Shown: positions 9,368 through 18,525 of the stretch, piece by piece
Position numbering within the stretch: position 1 is the stretch's first letter
How the letters are laid out: the number at the start of each line of letters is the position of its first letter
Assembly: GCF_900177385.1 (NCBI RefSeq)
Contig: NZ_FXBJ01000002.1
Span: forward strand, 2,112,001 to 2,176,000
Origin: Carnobacterium iners
GTDB taxonomy: Bacteria; Bacillota; Bacilli; Lactobacillales; Carnobacteriaceae
DNA: 64,000 bases
Reading direction: 5' to 3'
Made by a program: the position numbers and the translations under genes
The notes under the pieces: generated by a model
What the model was told of the DNA's origin: nothing
The model's input: the letters and a program-made list of their open reading frames with translations, nothing else
The model's database searches: none

Positions 9368-11044
9368 TTATTCTACTGATAATAAGTATGGATAAACAGG
9401 CTGTTGTCCTTCGTGAACTTCAACTTCTACCTCTTGAAATTCTTGACTAATTTCACCAGCTATTTCATTAGCTTCGTCCATATTACCATCTTCTCCTAGT
9501 AAAATAGTTACAATTTCACTTTCATCAGTAATCATCATTTTAAGTGTTTCTAGCGCGGCCTCTTTACGATTTAGTTTAGAAACTTTAATTTCACCATCAA
9601 TTATTCCCATGAAATCATCTTTTTTGATACTAATACCTTCTATTTCTGTATCGCGAACAGCATTAGTGATTTGACCACTTATAACATTCTCTAATTCCAT
9701 ACTCATTTCTTTTTTGTTTGTTTCCATATCATTTAACTCATTGAAAGCCAGCATGGCTGTCATCCCTTGAGAAACCGTTTTACTTGGAATAACAACTACC
9801 TCTAATTCACTAACTTCTGCAGCTTGATCAGCAGCCATAAATATATTTTTATTATTTGGTAAAATAATAACTTTTTCAGCATTGATAGCATCAATTGCTT
9901 TCAATATATCTTCTGTACTAGGGTTCATTGTTTGTCCCCCACTGATAACGTAACCCACACCTAAGCTTTTAAACAGATTTTGTACTCCTTCACCAGCAGC
10001 GACAGCTATTATACCATAAGGCGTTTTTTTGCTAGGTGCTTTAGAAGCAGTTGGTTTTTCATTATCTAAGATTGTTTCATGTTGTTCACGCATATTATCT
10101 ACCTTGATTTTTACAAGTGAGCCAAATTCTTGACCATAATTCATCACTTCGCCAGGATATTCTGTATGGACATGAACCTTAACAATTTCATCATCTGATA
10201 CGACTAAAAGAGAATCGCCAATTTCATTTAAATGATTGCGGAAAGTATCATAGTCAAAGTCTTGTTTGACTGTCTCTCCATCACCAATTTTGACCATGAT
10301 TTCAGTACAATAACCAAATTTAATGTCTTCTGTAGCAATATGATTCGAGACGCTACGGTGGTGTTCTGCATTTACCATATCACTCATTTGTTCTGGAGAA
10401 GGTTGGTACTCTTCGTCTTCATTGACTTTACCTGATAATACTTCTAAGAATCCTTCATAGATAAATAAAAGACCCTGTCCTCCACTATCTACTACACCAA
10501 CTTCTTTTAAAACAGGCAATAAATCAGGTGTTCTTGCTAAAGATTTTTTCGCTTCACGAACAACTGCTTCCATTATTACAACAACGTCATCAGTAGATTT
10601 AGCTTGTAGTTCACCAGCCTTTGCTGATTCACGTGCTACAGTTAAAATAGTTCCTTCAACTGGTTTCATGACCGCGTTATACGCTGTTTGGACACCATTC
10701 ATAAAAGCTCCAGCAAACTCTTTTGCTGTTACGGTTTCTTTGTTTTCAATCGCTTTACCAAAACCTCTAAATAATTGAGATAAAATAACTCCTGAATTTC
10801 CACGTGCTCCCATCAATAAACCTTTTGACAAAGCTGCCGCTAGTTCATTCATGTTATTTGACTCACAATTTTCAATTGCTTTTACTCCACTTGCCAATGA
10901 CAAGTTCATATTTGTACCAGTATCTCCATCTGGAACTGGAAAAACATTTAATGAGTTAACATATTCAGCATTCTTATCTAAACGTTTGGCCCCAACTGCA
11001 ACCATGTTGCGGAACTGTTTTCCTTCTAACTTTGTAACATTCAC
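9368..11044 (-). CDS. fakA: Fatty acid kinase catalytic subunit FakA (YloV, DAK2 family)
   Basis: ATP-dependent kinase that phosphorylates fatty acids held by a FakB (DegV-type) partner, feeding PlsX. The N-terminal DhaL-like nucleotide domain has NVFPVPDGDTGTNMNLSL and a MGARGNSGVILSQ stretch; the middle and C-terminal domains are those of the YloV family. The start is GTG at 11044 (MNVTKLEGKQF) with AAGGAGGA seven bases upstream; the in-frame ATG further upstream would put this ribosome site inside the gene. 558 residues. It follows yloU closely, a widely conserved pairing. A candidate FakB partner is at 34068-34937. Confidence 0.92.
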   Translation of the reverse strand: MNVTKLEGKQFRNMVAVGAKRLDKNAEYVNSLNVFPVPDGDTGTNMNLSLASGVKAIENCESNNMNELAAALSKGLLMGARGNSGVILSQLFRGFGKAIENKETVTAKEFAGAFMNGVQTAYNAVMKPVEGTILTVARESAKAGELQAKSTDDVVVIMEAVVREAKKSLARTPDLLPVLKEVGVVDSGGQGLLFIYEGFLEVLSGKVNEDEEYQPSPEQMSDMVNAEHHRSVSNHIATEDIKFGYCTEIMVKIGDGETVKQDFDYDTFRNHLNEIGDSLLVVSDDEIVKVHVHTEYPGEVMNYGQEFGSLVKIKVDNMREQHETILDNEKPTASKAPSKKTPYGIIAVAAGEGVQNLFKSLGVGYVISGGQTMNPSTEDILKAIDAINAEKVIILPNNKNIFMAADQAAEVSELEVVVIPSKTVSQGMTAMLAFNELNDMETNKKEMSMELENVISGQITNAVRDTEIEGISIKKDDFMGIIDGEIKVSKLNRKEAALETLKMMITDESEIVTILLGEDGNMDEANEIAGEISQEFQEVEVEVHEGQQPVYPYLLSVE

Positions 11045-11099
11045 TACTATATCCTCCTTCATCACTTTCAATCAAAGTGACTACGACAAATTCTTTTTT

Positions 11100-11462
11100 T
11101 TAATCTTTTAAGACACGAACACCTTGTACATAAACGTTCACTGCTTTAGCAGAGATGTCTAACATTGTTTCTAAATCATACTTAACTTTTTCTTGTACAT
11201 TACGGCTTACTTCAGAAATTTTAGTCCCATAACTAACGATGATGTAAACATCCACTATAACGCCATCATCTTCTTGACGTACAATTACACCACGCGAATA
11301 ATTTTCTTTATTAAGAATATCATTTAAATTATCACGAATTTGATTTTTGCTTGCCATACCAACAATCCCAAAAATTTCAGTCGCTGCTCCTCCGACTACT
11401 GTGGAAATTACTTCGTTTGAAATATCAATAACACCAAATTGCGTTTTTATTTTAACTGCCAT
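11100..11462 (-). CDS. yloU: Asp23/Gls24 family envelope stress response protein YloU
   Basis: 120 residues. A short protein of the Asp23/Gls24 family, with the typical ISNEVISTVVGGAATEIFGIVGMASK N-terminal segment (residues 14-39) and VDVYIIVSYGTKISEVSRNVQ in the middle. Members are linked to envelope stress; the molecular function of YloU is not well defined. It is encoded 55 bases upstream of fakA and almost certainly forms an operon with it. ATG start behind AAAGGAGGA. It is divergent from rpmB, leaving about 310 bases of shared upstream sequence. Confidence 0.88.
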   Translation of the reverse strand: MAVKIKTQFGVIDISNEVISTVVGGAATEIFGIVGMASKNQIRDNLNDILNKENYSRGVIVRQEDDGVIVDVYIIVSYGTKISEVSRNVQEKVKYDLETMLDISAKAVNVYVQGVRVLKD

Positions 11463-11683
11463 GGTAAAAATCCTCCTTTTTGCTAGTTAGCCATGAATTA
11501 CTACTCCATATTTTATCATAGCTGGCTGAATATTAAAAGGTCTAAGGTGAAAACTCGCTGTTCTCTAATAGTAATAGGTAGTTATATTTATTAATTATTT
11601 TTTAAAATAATTATGCCACAATAAACTACTCGCTACTTTCTATGATTTTAGGCTGTCAAGTAAAATTCCTTGAAAGAAAAATC

Positions 11684-11712
11684 TTGCATATCTTCCCTAA
11701 TTATGATAAATT
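11684..11712 (+). promoter_or_regulatory. Probable sigma-A promoter of rpmB
   Basis: TTGCAT (11684-11689) and TAAATT (11707-11712) are separated by 17 bases, about 65 bases upstream of the rpmB start. The match is moderate and is called from position and spacing only. Confidence 0.45.
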
Positions 11713-11775
11713 ATGAAAGTATGAGTGTATAGATTGAAGCCTTGCTTCGAGATATCGGCAAAGGAGGAAAGAATA

Positions 11776-11964
11776 ATGGCTAAAGTATGTGTTATTACAG
11801 GACGCAAAGCAAAAAGCGGAAACAACCGCTCTCACGCTATGAACAAGACAAAACGTACATGGGGTGCTAACTTACAAAAAGTTCGCATTTTAGTTGATGG
11901 AAAACCTAAAAAAGTTTGGGTTTCTACTCGCGCTCTTAAATCTGGTAAAATTGAACGCGTTTAA
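11776..11964 (+). CDS. rpmB: 50S ribosomal protein L28
   Basis: 62 residues beginning [20 protein letters not shown], followed by the family pattern [16 protein letters not shown]. The ATG at 11776 is preceded by AAGGAGGAAAGAATA; a longer in-frame extension has no ribosome site and is unlike L28. The first zinc-finger cysteine position is present as VCVITG, but the full four-cysteine set of some L28 forms is not seen. Monocistronic, facing the yloU-fakA operon, as in many Firmicutes. Confidence 0.97.
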   Translation: MAKVCVITGRKAKSGNNRSHAMNKTKRTWGANLQKVRILVDGKPKKVWVSTRALKSGKIERV

Positions 11965-11971
11965 AAAGTAC

Positions 11972-12012
11972 AAAAAATAGAGTTGAGACAATTGTCTCAA
12001 CTCTATTTTTTT
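11972..12012. terminator. Bidirectional terminator between rpmB and thiN
   Basis: A perfect 30-base palindrome (11977-12006; half ATAGAGTTGAGACAA) is flanked by A residues on the left and T residues on the right, so it can end both rpmB (+) and thiN (-) transcription. It overlaps the thiN stop codon. Confidence 0.88.
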
Positions 12013-12658
12013 AATCTTTACTTTGTATAACCGCTACCAGCCCTGTTTCAAAAGAGAACTGGCATTTTTTGTTTATAAACTCATTACTTGCTAAAGATTG
12101 AGGATAAGCGATATCTGCTTTAGATAACTCATATTTCATACCTTTCAGTGTTAATTCCTTAACAGCGGTTAGGCAAACAAAAGCCAAATACTTTTTATCT
12201 TTCTCTTTTTCGATTTCATAGGTTCCGGGATTAAAATAAGACAAGTTATTTTTATTGTCAATAATGTTTATTTTAGATAAGTGAGGATAAAAAGCTGGTT
12301 GAAAAACAAGCCATAAATTATTTAATAAATGATCCAATCTTCCTCCCGTAGCACCATACAACGTTACTTCTTCAGGAGAAAACTCCCCAAACGCTACTCT
12401 AACAGCTAACTCTGTATCTGTTGCATCTTTTTCCGCTGGAAATTGACGCACGTCTTTTACTTCGTTTTTTAAATATTCTAGTTCCACAGAGGTAATAGAA
12501 TCAAAATCACCCAAAGCTAAAATAGGTTTAATGCCGTAATCCAATAGTCTCATAGCACCTCTATCCACACCAATCCAGATTAAGTTATCAGATAAACTAT
12601 TTTTAATATTTGGTAGATAACTCTCTGGGCCGCCAACCATTATCGCAATTTTAACCAT
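12011..12658 (-). CDS. thiN: Thiamine pyrophosphokinase
   Basis: Transfers pyrophosphate from ATP to thiamine, giving the cofactor TPP. Motifs seen: GVDRGAMRLL, ALGDFDSIT and FPAEKDATDTELAV, plus YGATGGRLDHLLNN, all characteristic of the family. The start taken is ATG at 12658 (MVKIAIMVGGPE), overlapping the end of rpe by 8 bases; an in-frame ATG at 12673 is possible because neither site has a strong ribosome sequence, which suggests translational coupling. 215 residues. With ThiT at 49501-50079 it forms a thiamine salvage route. Confidence 0.92.
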   Translation of the reverse strand: MVKIAIMVGGPESYLPNIKNSLSDNLIWIGVDRGAMRLLDYGIKPILALGDFDSITSVELEYLKNEVKDVRQFPAEKDATDTELAVRVAFGEFSPEEVTLYGATGGRLDHLLNNLWLVFQPAFYPHLSKINIIDNKNNLSYFNPGTYEIEKEKDKKYLAFVCLTAVKELTLKGMKYELSKADIAYPQSLASNEFINKKCQFSFETGLVAVIQSKD

Positions 12659-13310
12659 CTCGTCGCACGGCATCTTTTAAAGTCATCAATCGTTCTACTG
12701 GATTTTTTGCACCGTAAATATAAGAACCAGCTACAAAAACATTTGCACCTGCATCTTTACATATTTTAGCCGTTTCAGGTGAAATACCGCCATCAACTTC
12801 GATTTCAAAATGGTACCCTTTATCTTTTTTTAGTCTATATAATGAGGCAATTTTAGAAACTGTCTCCTTAATAAAACTTTGACCACCAAAACCAGGATTA
12901 ACAGTCATGACTAAAACCATATCCACTTCACTTAAAATGGGCATAATAGATTCAACTGCTGTCCCAGGATTAATAACTACGCCTGCTTTGACACCTTGAT
13001 TTTTAATCAATTGAATAGCACGATGAATATGAGGCGTACTTTCTACATGGACTGTAATAATATCTGCTCCTGCTTTAGCAAAATCTTCAATAAAATTTTC
13101 AGGATTTTCAATCATTAAATGACAATCTAATGGTAATTTCGTTATCGGACGGATTGCGGAAACAATGTTCGCTCCAAAAGTTAAGTTTGGCACGAAATGC
13201 CCATCCATAACATCTACGTGGATGTAGTCCGCTCCTCCTTCTTCAACTAACCGAATGTCCCTTTCTAAATTCGCAAAATCTGCACTTAAAATAGATGGTG
13301 AAATTTTCAT
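12651..13310 (-). CDS. rpe: Ribulose-phosphate 3-epimerase
   Basis: Interconverts ribulose 5-phosphate and xylulose 5-phosphate in the pentose phosphate pathway. N-terminal MKISPSILSADFANLERDI, then HVDVMDGHFVPN, CHLMIENPENF and VDGGISPETAKICKDAGAN are family motifs carrying the metal-binding His and Asp residues. The start is placed at the ATG at 13310 with GTGAGG upstream; ATG at 13316 and GTG at 13322 are alternatives. 219 residues. It follows rsgA directly, as in Bacillus. Confidence 0.93.
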   Translation of the reverse strand: MKISPSILSADFANLERDIRLVEEGGADYIHVDVMDGHFVPNLTFGANIVSAIRPITKLPLDCHLMIENPENFIEDFAKAGADIITVHVESTPHIHRAIQLIKNQGVKAGVVINPGTAVESIMPILSEVDMVLVMTVNPGFGGQSFIKETVSKIASLYRLKKDKGYHFEIEVDGGISPETAKICKDAGANVFVAGSYIYGAKNPVERLMTLKDAVRRDG

Positions 13311-13318
13311 ATACATCC

Positions 13319-14218
13319 TCACTTTTCCTTCTTATTGTATTTAGGTTTTCTGTTTTCGATTTCATCAAGGTATTGTAAATAATGTTTGTAACGATAGGCC
13401 TGTATCGTACCCTCTGAAACTTCTTTTTGGACTTGACAGCCCGGTTCATTCCGGTGCATACAACTTCTAAAACGACAAAGATCTTGTACTTCAACAAATT
13501 CTAAGAATAATTCAGGTAACTCTTCTGTTTCAATCTCTAAAAAATCTATCGAACTAAAACCAGGCGTATCTGCTACTAATCCATCATATAAAGGAATCAA
13601 CTCAACATGACGAGTAGTATGCTTTCCACGACCCAATGCTGAAGAAATAATCCCAGTTTTTAAGTCTAATTCAGGAGCAATTTGATTTAAAAGCGTTGAT
13701 TTTCCGGCACCTGATTGTCCCATAAACACCGTTAATTTATTTGGAAAATATGCTATTAACTCTTCTATTGCTGCATGATTTGATTTTAATTCTGGAAGAA
13801 TAACTGGATAGCCTATTTTCTCATACTGCTGTTTTAGAATCGCCATGTCTTTGATTTGTTCTTTATTCAATAAATCTATTTTTGTAATATAAATAATAGC
13901 CTGAATACCTTTACTTTCTAAGGTGATTAAAAAGCGGTCTAGTAAATTAGTGGAAAAGTTAGGCTCAATAGCTGACATAATAATAATTCCTAAATCAACA
14001 TTTGCTACAGTAGGACGGATAAGTTCATTTTTTCTTGATAACAATTCTTTAAGAATTCCATCAGTCGTCGTGCTGCTCTCAAATTCTACATAATCACCAA
14101 CCATCGGCGTTAATTTACGTTTTCTAAAATTACCTCTACCACGAGTTTGGTAGGTTTCACCTTCGTGGTAAACATAATAAAATCCACTCAACGCCTTTCT
14201 AATTTGTCCTTTTGGCAC
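13319..14218 (-). CDS. rsgA: Small-subunit biogenesis GTPase RsgA
   Basis: Circularly permuted GTPase that acts late in 30S assembly. N-terminal OB fold (about 1-70), then the GTPase motifs in permuted order: TKID near residue 116 (the G4 position, with T instead of N), GQSGAGKSTLLN near 165 (G1) and DTPGFSS near 212 (G3). The C-terminal zinc-binding region has CRFRSCMH and a later Cys. Starts GTG at 14218 with AAGGAGGT five bases upstream. 299 residues. It sits between prkC and rpe, separated from prkC by a terminator. Confidence 0.95.
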   Translation of the reverse strand: MPKGQIRKALSGFYYVYHEGETYQTRGRGNFRKRKLTPMVGDYVEFESSTTTDGILKELLSRKNELIRPTVANVDLGIIIMSAIEPNFSTNLLDRFLITLESKGIQAIIYITKIDLLNKEQIKDMAILKQQYEKIGYPVILPELKSNHAAIEELIAYFPNKLTVFMGQSGAGKSTLLNQIAPELDLKTGIISSALGRGKHTTRHVELIPLYDGLVADTPGFSSIDFLEIETEELPELFLEFVEVQDLCRFRSCMHRNEPGCQVQKEVSEGTIQAYRYKHYLQYLDEIENRKPKYNKKEK

Positions 14219-14284
14219 AGTGTACCTCCTTTTTTTTTTTATTTAGTTTAACGAATAAGAATGTTCTTTTTTATATTTTAACAC

Positions 14285-14319
14285 CAAAAAACCCGAAAGA
14301 CTAGTTTATGTCTTCCAGG
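14285..14319 (-). terminator. Intrinsic terminator after prkC
   Basis: Minus-strand stem CCTGGAAGAC / GTCTTTCGGG (two wobble pairs, 8-base loop) runs into GGGTTTTTT, about 30 bases beyond the prkC stop. Confidence 0.7.
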
Positions 14320-14350
14320 GATTTCGGTTTATAGCAACATTAGACTTCTT

Positions 14351-16348
14351 TTATGGAGAAACTTCATCTTCTTCGATAGTTTCTCCATCCCTAACAACTT
14401 TGTATCTTCCTTTTTTTCCTTCTTCTAAGACAAATGGTAAGTCAATTTCAGTATCTTCTGAAATTTCGAATTGTTGGTAAACAGTTTCTAACTTGTGTTC
14501 TTTATCTTCTATATAAATCGTGATTAAGTTTGGAAGAGTGTTTGGCTCTACGCTCTCTTCATCGTTTCCAGAAGAATCTATCTCTTGTAGTTTTTTATAA
14601 GAAATATCAATTCTTTTATTAACTGTCTTTGCCGGGATTTCTTTAGGTCCCTGTGAAAGAACCACCGAAATATCTTTCCCTGCGTATAAAATAGTTCCTG
14701 CTGCTGGATTTTGTGATATAACTTGCCCCTCGGCTACTTCGGCTGAGTACTCTTTTGTGATCGTTACATTTAGCTCATTATCATTTACATAATCTCTCAC
14801 GCTCTTTTCAGTGTACCCACTCAAATCGCGCATTTCAAAACCAGCTTGTCCAGTACTAACGACAAAGGTAACCGTTATATCTTCAGGAATAACAACTTCA
14901 TTTTCGTTAATGTTTTGTGAAATAATCAGGCCTGCCTCTATTGTATCACTACTTTGATCTTCACGCTCTACAGTAAAATTTTGTTCGTTTAATTGAGCTT
15001 GAATTTCCTCATATGATTCTCCTGTATAATCTAGAAATTTAAAAGTTACTTTACCAGAGCTAATCACAACATCTATTGGTGTATTTTCTTTTACGCTTAA
15101 ACCTACTTTAGGTTTAGATTTTATAATGAGTCCTTCTTCAATGTCATCATCTGCTTCTTTTGTAACTTTTCCGAGAAGTAACTTTTTTTCAGATAAAACT
15201 TTCGTTGCTTCATTTTCAGTCATATCTGTTATATCTGGAACAGTAACATCTTTCGGTGCACTATTTGCTATCAAAAAGAATAGTCCAATGCTCAATAAAA
15301 ACAAAGCTAATGCTATCGAGAGCAATACCTTACGCTTTTTACTTTTTTTAGTTTGCACTTTATTTGATTTTTCATTATTTTTAAGCTGCTTATTATCTAA
15401 TCTTTCATTTTCTTGAGTCTTAGCTTCTACTTTTGAGTCTTTTATAACTAAAGGAATCGGTTCTAAAATTTTTGTTGTTTCCATCATACTAACTGGAATA
15501 TATTTTGCTTCATCTCTTCGGTCTGCCGATAATGCAGTAGCCAAATCATTTTGCATCTCGTAAATCGTTTTATATCTATCCGCTACTTCTTTAGCTGTAG
15601 CCTTTAAAACGACATTCTCTAAAGCTTGCGGGATGCGTTGATCGTAACTTTTGACAGAAGGAACAGTTTCTTGGAAATGCTTTAGAGCAATTGAAACGGC
15701 AGACTCTCCATCAAACGGAACATGGCCCGTTAAGAGTTCATATAAAATAATTCCTAGAGAGTAAATATCAGATTGATTTGTTGCCATGCCTCCGCGTGCT
15801 TGCTCGGGCGACAAATAGTGTACTGAACCTAGTAATGAATTAGTCTGTGTAATAGACGTTTGAGATAGGGCAACTGCTATTCCAAAATCGGTAATTTTAA
15901 CTATGCCAGATTCATCAATTAAGATATTCTGTGGTTTCAAATCGCGATGAATGATTCTATTATGATGAGCAGCAGCTACTGCAGATAGAACTTGATCCAT
16001 AATATGTGTGACTTTTTGATAGGGTATCGGAAAGTTCGTATGAATATACTTTTTTAAGTCCATTCCTTTAACGTACTCCATAACAATGTATTGGTTATCA
16101 TCTTCTTCACCGATATCATAAACACTCACAATATTAGGATGGACTAATTCAGTCGCTGCAAGGGCTTCTCGCTTGAATCTTCTAATCGTATCTTGATCGT
16201 CACGGAAATCATAACGTAATACCTTAACAGCTACGTCTCTATCTAATATTAAATCGTGTGCTAAATAAACGTGAGCCATTCCACCGCCACCGACTGTGCC
16301 AATTATTTTGTAGCGACCATTTAACTTTGTTCCTATTTGCATATCCAT
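14351..16348 (-). CDS. prkC: PASTA-domain Ser/Thr protein kinase PrkC/StkP
   Basis: Membrane kinase that senses muropeptides or lipid II through extracellular PASTA repeats and phosphorylates cell-wall and division proteins. The kinase domain is at about residues 13-270, with Gly-rich loop VGGGGMAHVY, Lys42, catalytic HRDLKPQN (Asp136) and DFG 154-156. There is one membrane helix at about 342-363. Three PASTA repeats follow (about 368-435, 436-502, 503-570), then a C-terminal beta-rich tail of about 95 residues. 665 residues. Start ATG at 16348, or ATG two codons later; both share the ribosome site AAAGGAGGG. Overlaps prpC by 16 bases. Confidence 0.95.
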   Translation of the reverse strand: MDMQIGTKLNGRYKIIGTVGGGGMAHVYLAHDLILDRDVAVKVLRYDFRDDQDTIRRFKREALAATELVHPNIVSVYDIGEEDDNQYIVMEYVKGMDLKKYIHTNFPIPYQKVTHIMDQVLSAVAAAHHNRIIHRDLKPQNILIDESGIVKITDFGIAVALSQTSITQTNSLLGSVHYLSPEQARGGMATNQSDIYSLGIILYELLTGHVPFDGESAVSIALKHFQETVPSVKSYDQRIPQALENVVLKATAKEVADRYKTIYEMQNDLATALSADRRDEAKYIPVSMMETTKILEPIPLVIKDSKVEAKTQENERLDNKQLKNNEKSNKVQTKKSKKRKVLLSIALALFLLSIGLFFLIANSAPKDVTVPDITDMTENEATKVLSEKKLLLGKVTKEADDDIEEGLIIKSKPKVGLSVKENTPIDVVISSGKVTFKFLDYTGESYEEIQAQLNEQNFTVEREDQSSDTIEAGLIISQNINENEVVIPEDITVTFVVSTGQAGFEMRDLSGYTEKSVRDYVNDNELNVTITKEYSAEVAEGQVISQNPAAGTILYAGKDISVVLSQGPKEIPAKTVNKRIDISYKKLQEIDSSGNDEESVEPNTLPNLITIYIEDKEHKLETVYQQFEISEDTEIDLPFVLEEGKKGRYKVVRDGETIEEDEVSP

Positions 16349-17094
16349 TTGCCCTCCTTTCCTTTATTGGGTTCTATTAGCATAACTGTAACGTTATCGT
16401 ACCCACCGTTTGCATTCGCTAATGAAACTAACTCTGACACCTTTTCTTTAAGGCTCGTACTTGATATAGTTAATATTTTTGCTATTTCTTTATCGTTAAC
16501 CATATTGGTTAACCCATCAGAACAAAGCAACAATTGATTTCCTGTTGAAATAGAGGTAGTAACGATATCCACATCTACTTTTTTAGTAACTCCTAAAGAG
16601 CGAGTCAAAATATTTTTTTGGGGATGATTCATAGCTGCTTCTGTTGTAATTTCGCCACTTTTTAATAATTCATTAACCAATGAATGATCGTCCGTTACTT
16701 GCTTTAAGTTTCCATTTATAAAATGGTAGGCTCGACTATCTCCAACATTCGCAACAATAAAATGATTTTCAACTAAAGCCACTGCTACAAGAGTTGTACC
16801 CATTCCTTCTAAATCTGGATACTGAGTTGATTTTTCAACAATTCGAGTATTTTCTATATTAATATGTTCTTTGATCCACTCTACAATCGTATCTACATCA
16901 GTTAAACCACTATTTTCCCATGCATCTCCTAAATGTGAAACAGCCATTTCACTAGCAATATCTCCAGCTTTATGACCACCCATTCCATCACACAAAACTG
17001 CTAATGGTATCCCTTGATTATTCTCAAAGTAATTAGCAAAATCTTGATTGTTTTTTCTTTTCTTTCCAATATCACTTTGAAAAAAAATATGCAT
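16333..17094 (-). CDS. prpC: PP2C-type protein phosphatase PrpC/Stp
   Basis: Metal-dependent Ser/Thr phosphatase that reverses PrkC phosphorylation. The N-terminus has the family sequence QSDIGKKRKNNQD; CDGMGGHKAGD supplies a metal-binding Asp near residue 37; GDSRAYH and CSDGLTNMV follow, with GGYDNVTVML near the C-terminus. 253 residues. ATG start after GAGGTG. The gene overlaps the start of prkC, so the pair is translationally coupled. Confidence 0.95.
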   Translation of the reverse strand: MHIFFQSDIGKKRKNNQDFANYFENNQGIPLAVLCDGMGGHKAGDIASEMAVSHLGDAWENSGLTDVDTIVEWIKEHINIENTRIVEKSTQYPDLEGMGTTLVAVALVENHFIVANVGDSRAYHFINGNLKQVTDDHSLVNELLKSGEITTEAAMNHPQKNILTRSLGVTKKVDVDIVTTSISTGNQLLLCSDGLTNMVNDKEIAKILTISSTSLKEKVSELVSLANANGGYDNVTVMLIEPNKGKEGKWICK

Positions 17095-17133
17095 TACTAC
17101 ACCTCACCGATCATAGAAATTAGTCTTTTAAAT

Positions 17134-18525
17134 CTATTTTCTTCTTAAACAACTAATGAAAAAGCCATCTGTCCCAAAATCTTGTGGATAAATCTGCATT
17201 AAATTATCTTGAATCGTTCCATTTAAAGCATCACTCGCGACAACAGCTATTTTTTCGAAGTTAGGATGAGAACTTAAAAATGCCTCTATTGTCCCTTGGT
17301 TTTCTTCTTTAGTAATAGTACACGTACTATAAACTAATATTCCATCTTTTTTTAATTTTGGAGCGACACTTGTCAAAATATCTAACTGAATTTTTTTTAA
17401 TTGAGTGATATCTTGAGCTTTTTTTGTGTACTTAATATCTGGTTTTCTTCTCATTAATCCTAAACCAGAACAGGGTGCATCCACCAAAATACGATCAAAG
17501 CTCTCATCTTCAAAAGCTTCTTCGACTTTCCTAGCATCCATTGTTCTTCCCTCAACTACTTTATCGACACGCAATCGTTTAGCATTATCTTCAATTAATT
17601 TTACTTTATGTGGGTGCAAATCAAGTGCTACAACCTTGCCACCTGCTTCTTGTGATAAGAATGAAGCAATATGAGTCGTCTTACCTCCGGGAGCAGCACA
17701 GGCATCTAATACTTGGTGATGTCCCTCTATTTGCATAGCAGGAGCTACTAGCATAGACGTTTCATCTTGTATCGTTAACTGGCCTGACTGGAATAAAGGT
17801 GAGGACGCAAAATGGCCTCCTTTACTAATGACTCCTACTGAAGAAATAGCACTCTGTTCTACATGAAATCCTTCTTCTTCCATTACCTCTAGAGCCTCTT
17901 TGACAGATAAATATTTCTCATTAATACGTGCACTAGAATGACTAGGACTTAAAATAGATCTCCCTAATTTCCTTGTTTCTTCTATCCCTATTTCAGCTAT
18001 AAATTTTTCAATCAACCATTTCGGCATACTAATTTCAATACTTAATCGCTCTACTGGATCTTTTATCTCATCAAGTGATTTAAATCCTTTACGCTCAGCA
18101 TTTCTCAAAACGCCATTAATAAATTTACTAACTCCAATGTGACCTTTTTTCTTTGCTACTTCTACAGCTTCAAATAAAATAGCATGAGAAGGTATTTTAT
18201 CTAAGTAAATCATTTGATAAATAGATAAACGCAATAAATTACGAACCCAAACATCTAATTTTTGATTTTCTTTCAAAAAAGAAGTCAAATAATAATCCAA
18301 TGTTAACTTGTGTTGCAGTACGCCATAGACTAATTCAGTTAATAAACGAGCATCTGCTGGAGACAAATTATTTTTTTGTATCGTCTCGTTGAGGAGTAAA
18401 TTAGAATAGGAATGGTCTTTTTCTGTTTTTTCTAAAATAGACATCGCTAAATAACGACTAGTCTTTTTTGTATTGCGTTTTTGTACAGTCTTATCTGTTT
18501 CTGTTTTATCTTTTTTAGTTTCCAT
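17134..18525 (-). CDS. rsmB: 16S rRNA (cytosine-967-C5) methyltransferase RsmB
   Basis: Methylates C967 of 16S rRNA (E. coli numbering). An N-terminal NusB-like RNA-binding domain (about 25-155) precedes a Rossmann methyltransferase domain with CAAPGGKTTH near residue 275, DAPCSGLG near 350 and the catalytic Cys in YSTCTITKEEN near 400. 463 residues, slightly longer than usual because of a Lys/Thr-rich N-terminal stretch. The ATG at 18525 overlaps the end of fmt by 11 bases. Part of the priA-def-fmt-rsmB-prpC-prkC block. Confidence 0.94.
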   Translation of the reverse strand: METKKDKTETDKTVQKRNTKKTSRYLAMSILEKTEKDHSYSNLLLNETIQKNNLSPADARLLTELVYGVLQHKLTLDYYLTSFLKENQKLDVWVRNLLRLSIYQMIYLDKIPSHAILFEAVEVAKKKGHIGVSKFINGVLRNAERKGFKSLDEIKDPVERLSIEISMPKWLIEKFIAEIGIEETRKLGRSILSPSHSSARINEKYLSVKEALEVMEEEGFHVEQSAISSVGVISKGGHFASSPLFQSGQLTIQDETSMLVAPAMQIEGHHQVLDACAAPGGKTTHIASFLSQEAGGKVVALDLHPHKVKLIEDNAKRLRVDKVVEGRTMDARKVEEAFEDESFDRILVDAPCSGLGLMRRKPDIKYTKKAQDITQLKKIQLDILTSVAPKLKKDGILVYSTCTITKEENQGTIEAFLSSHPNFEKIAVVASDALNGTIQDNLMQIYPQDFGTDGFFISCLRRK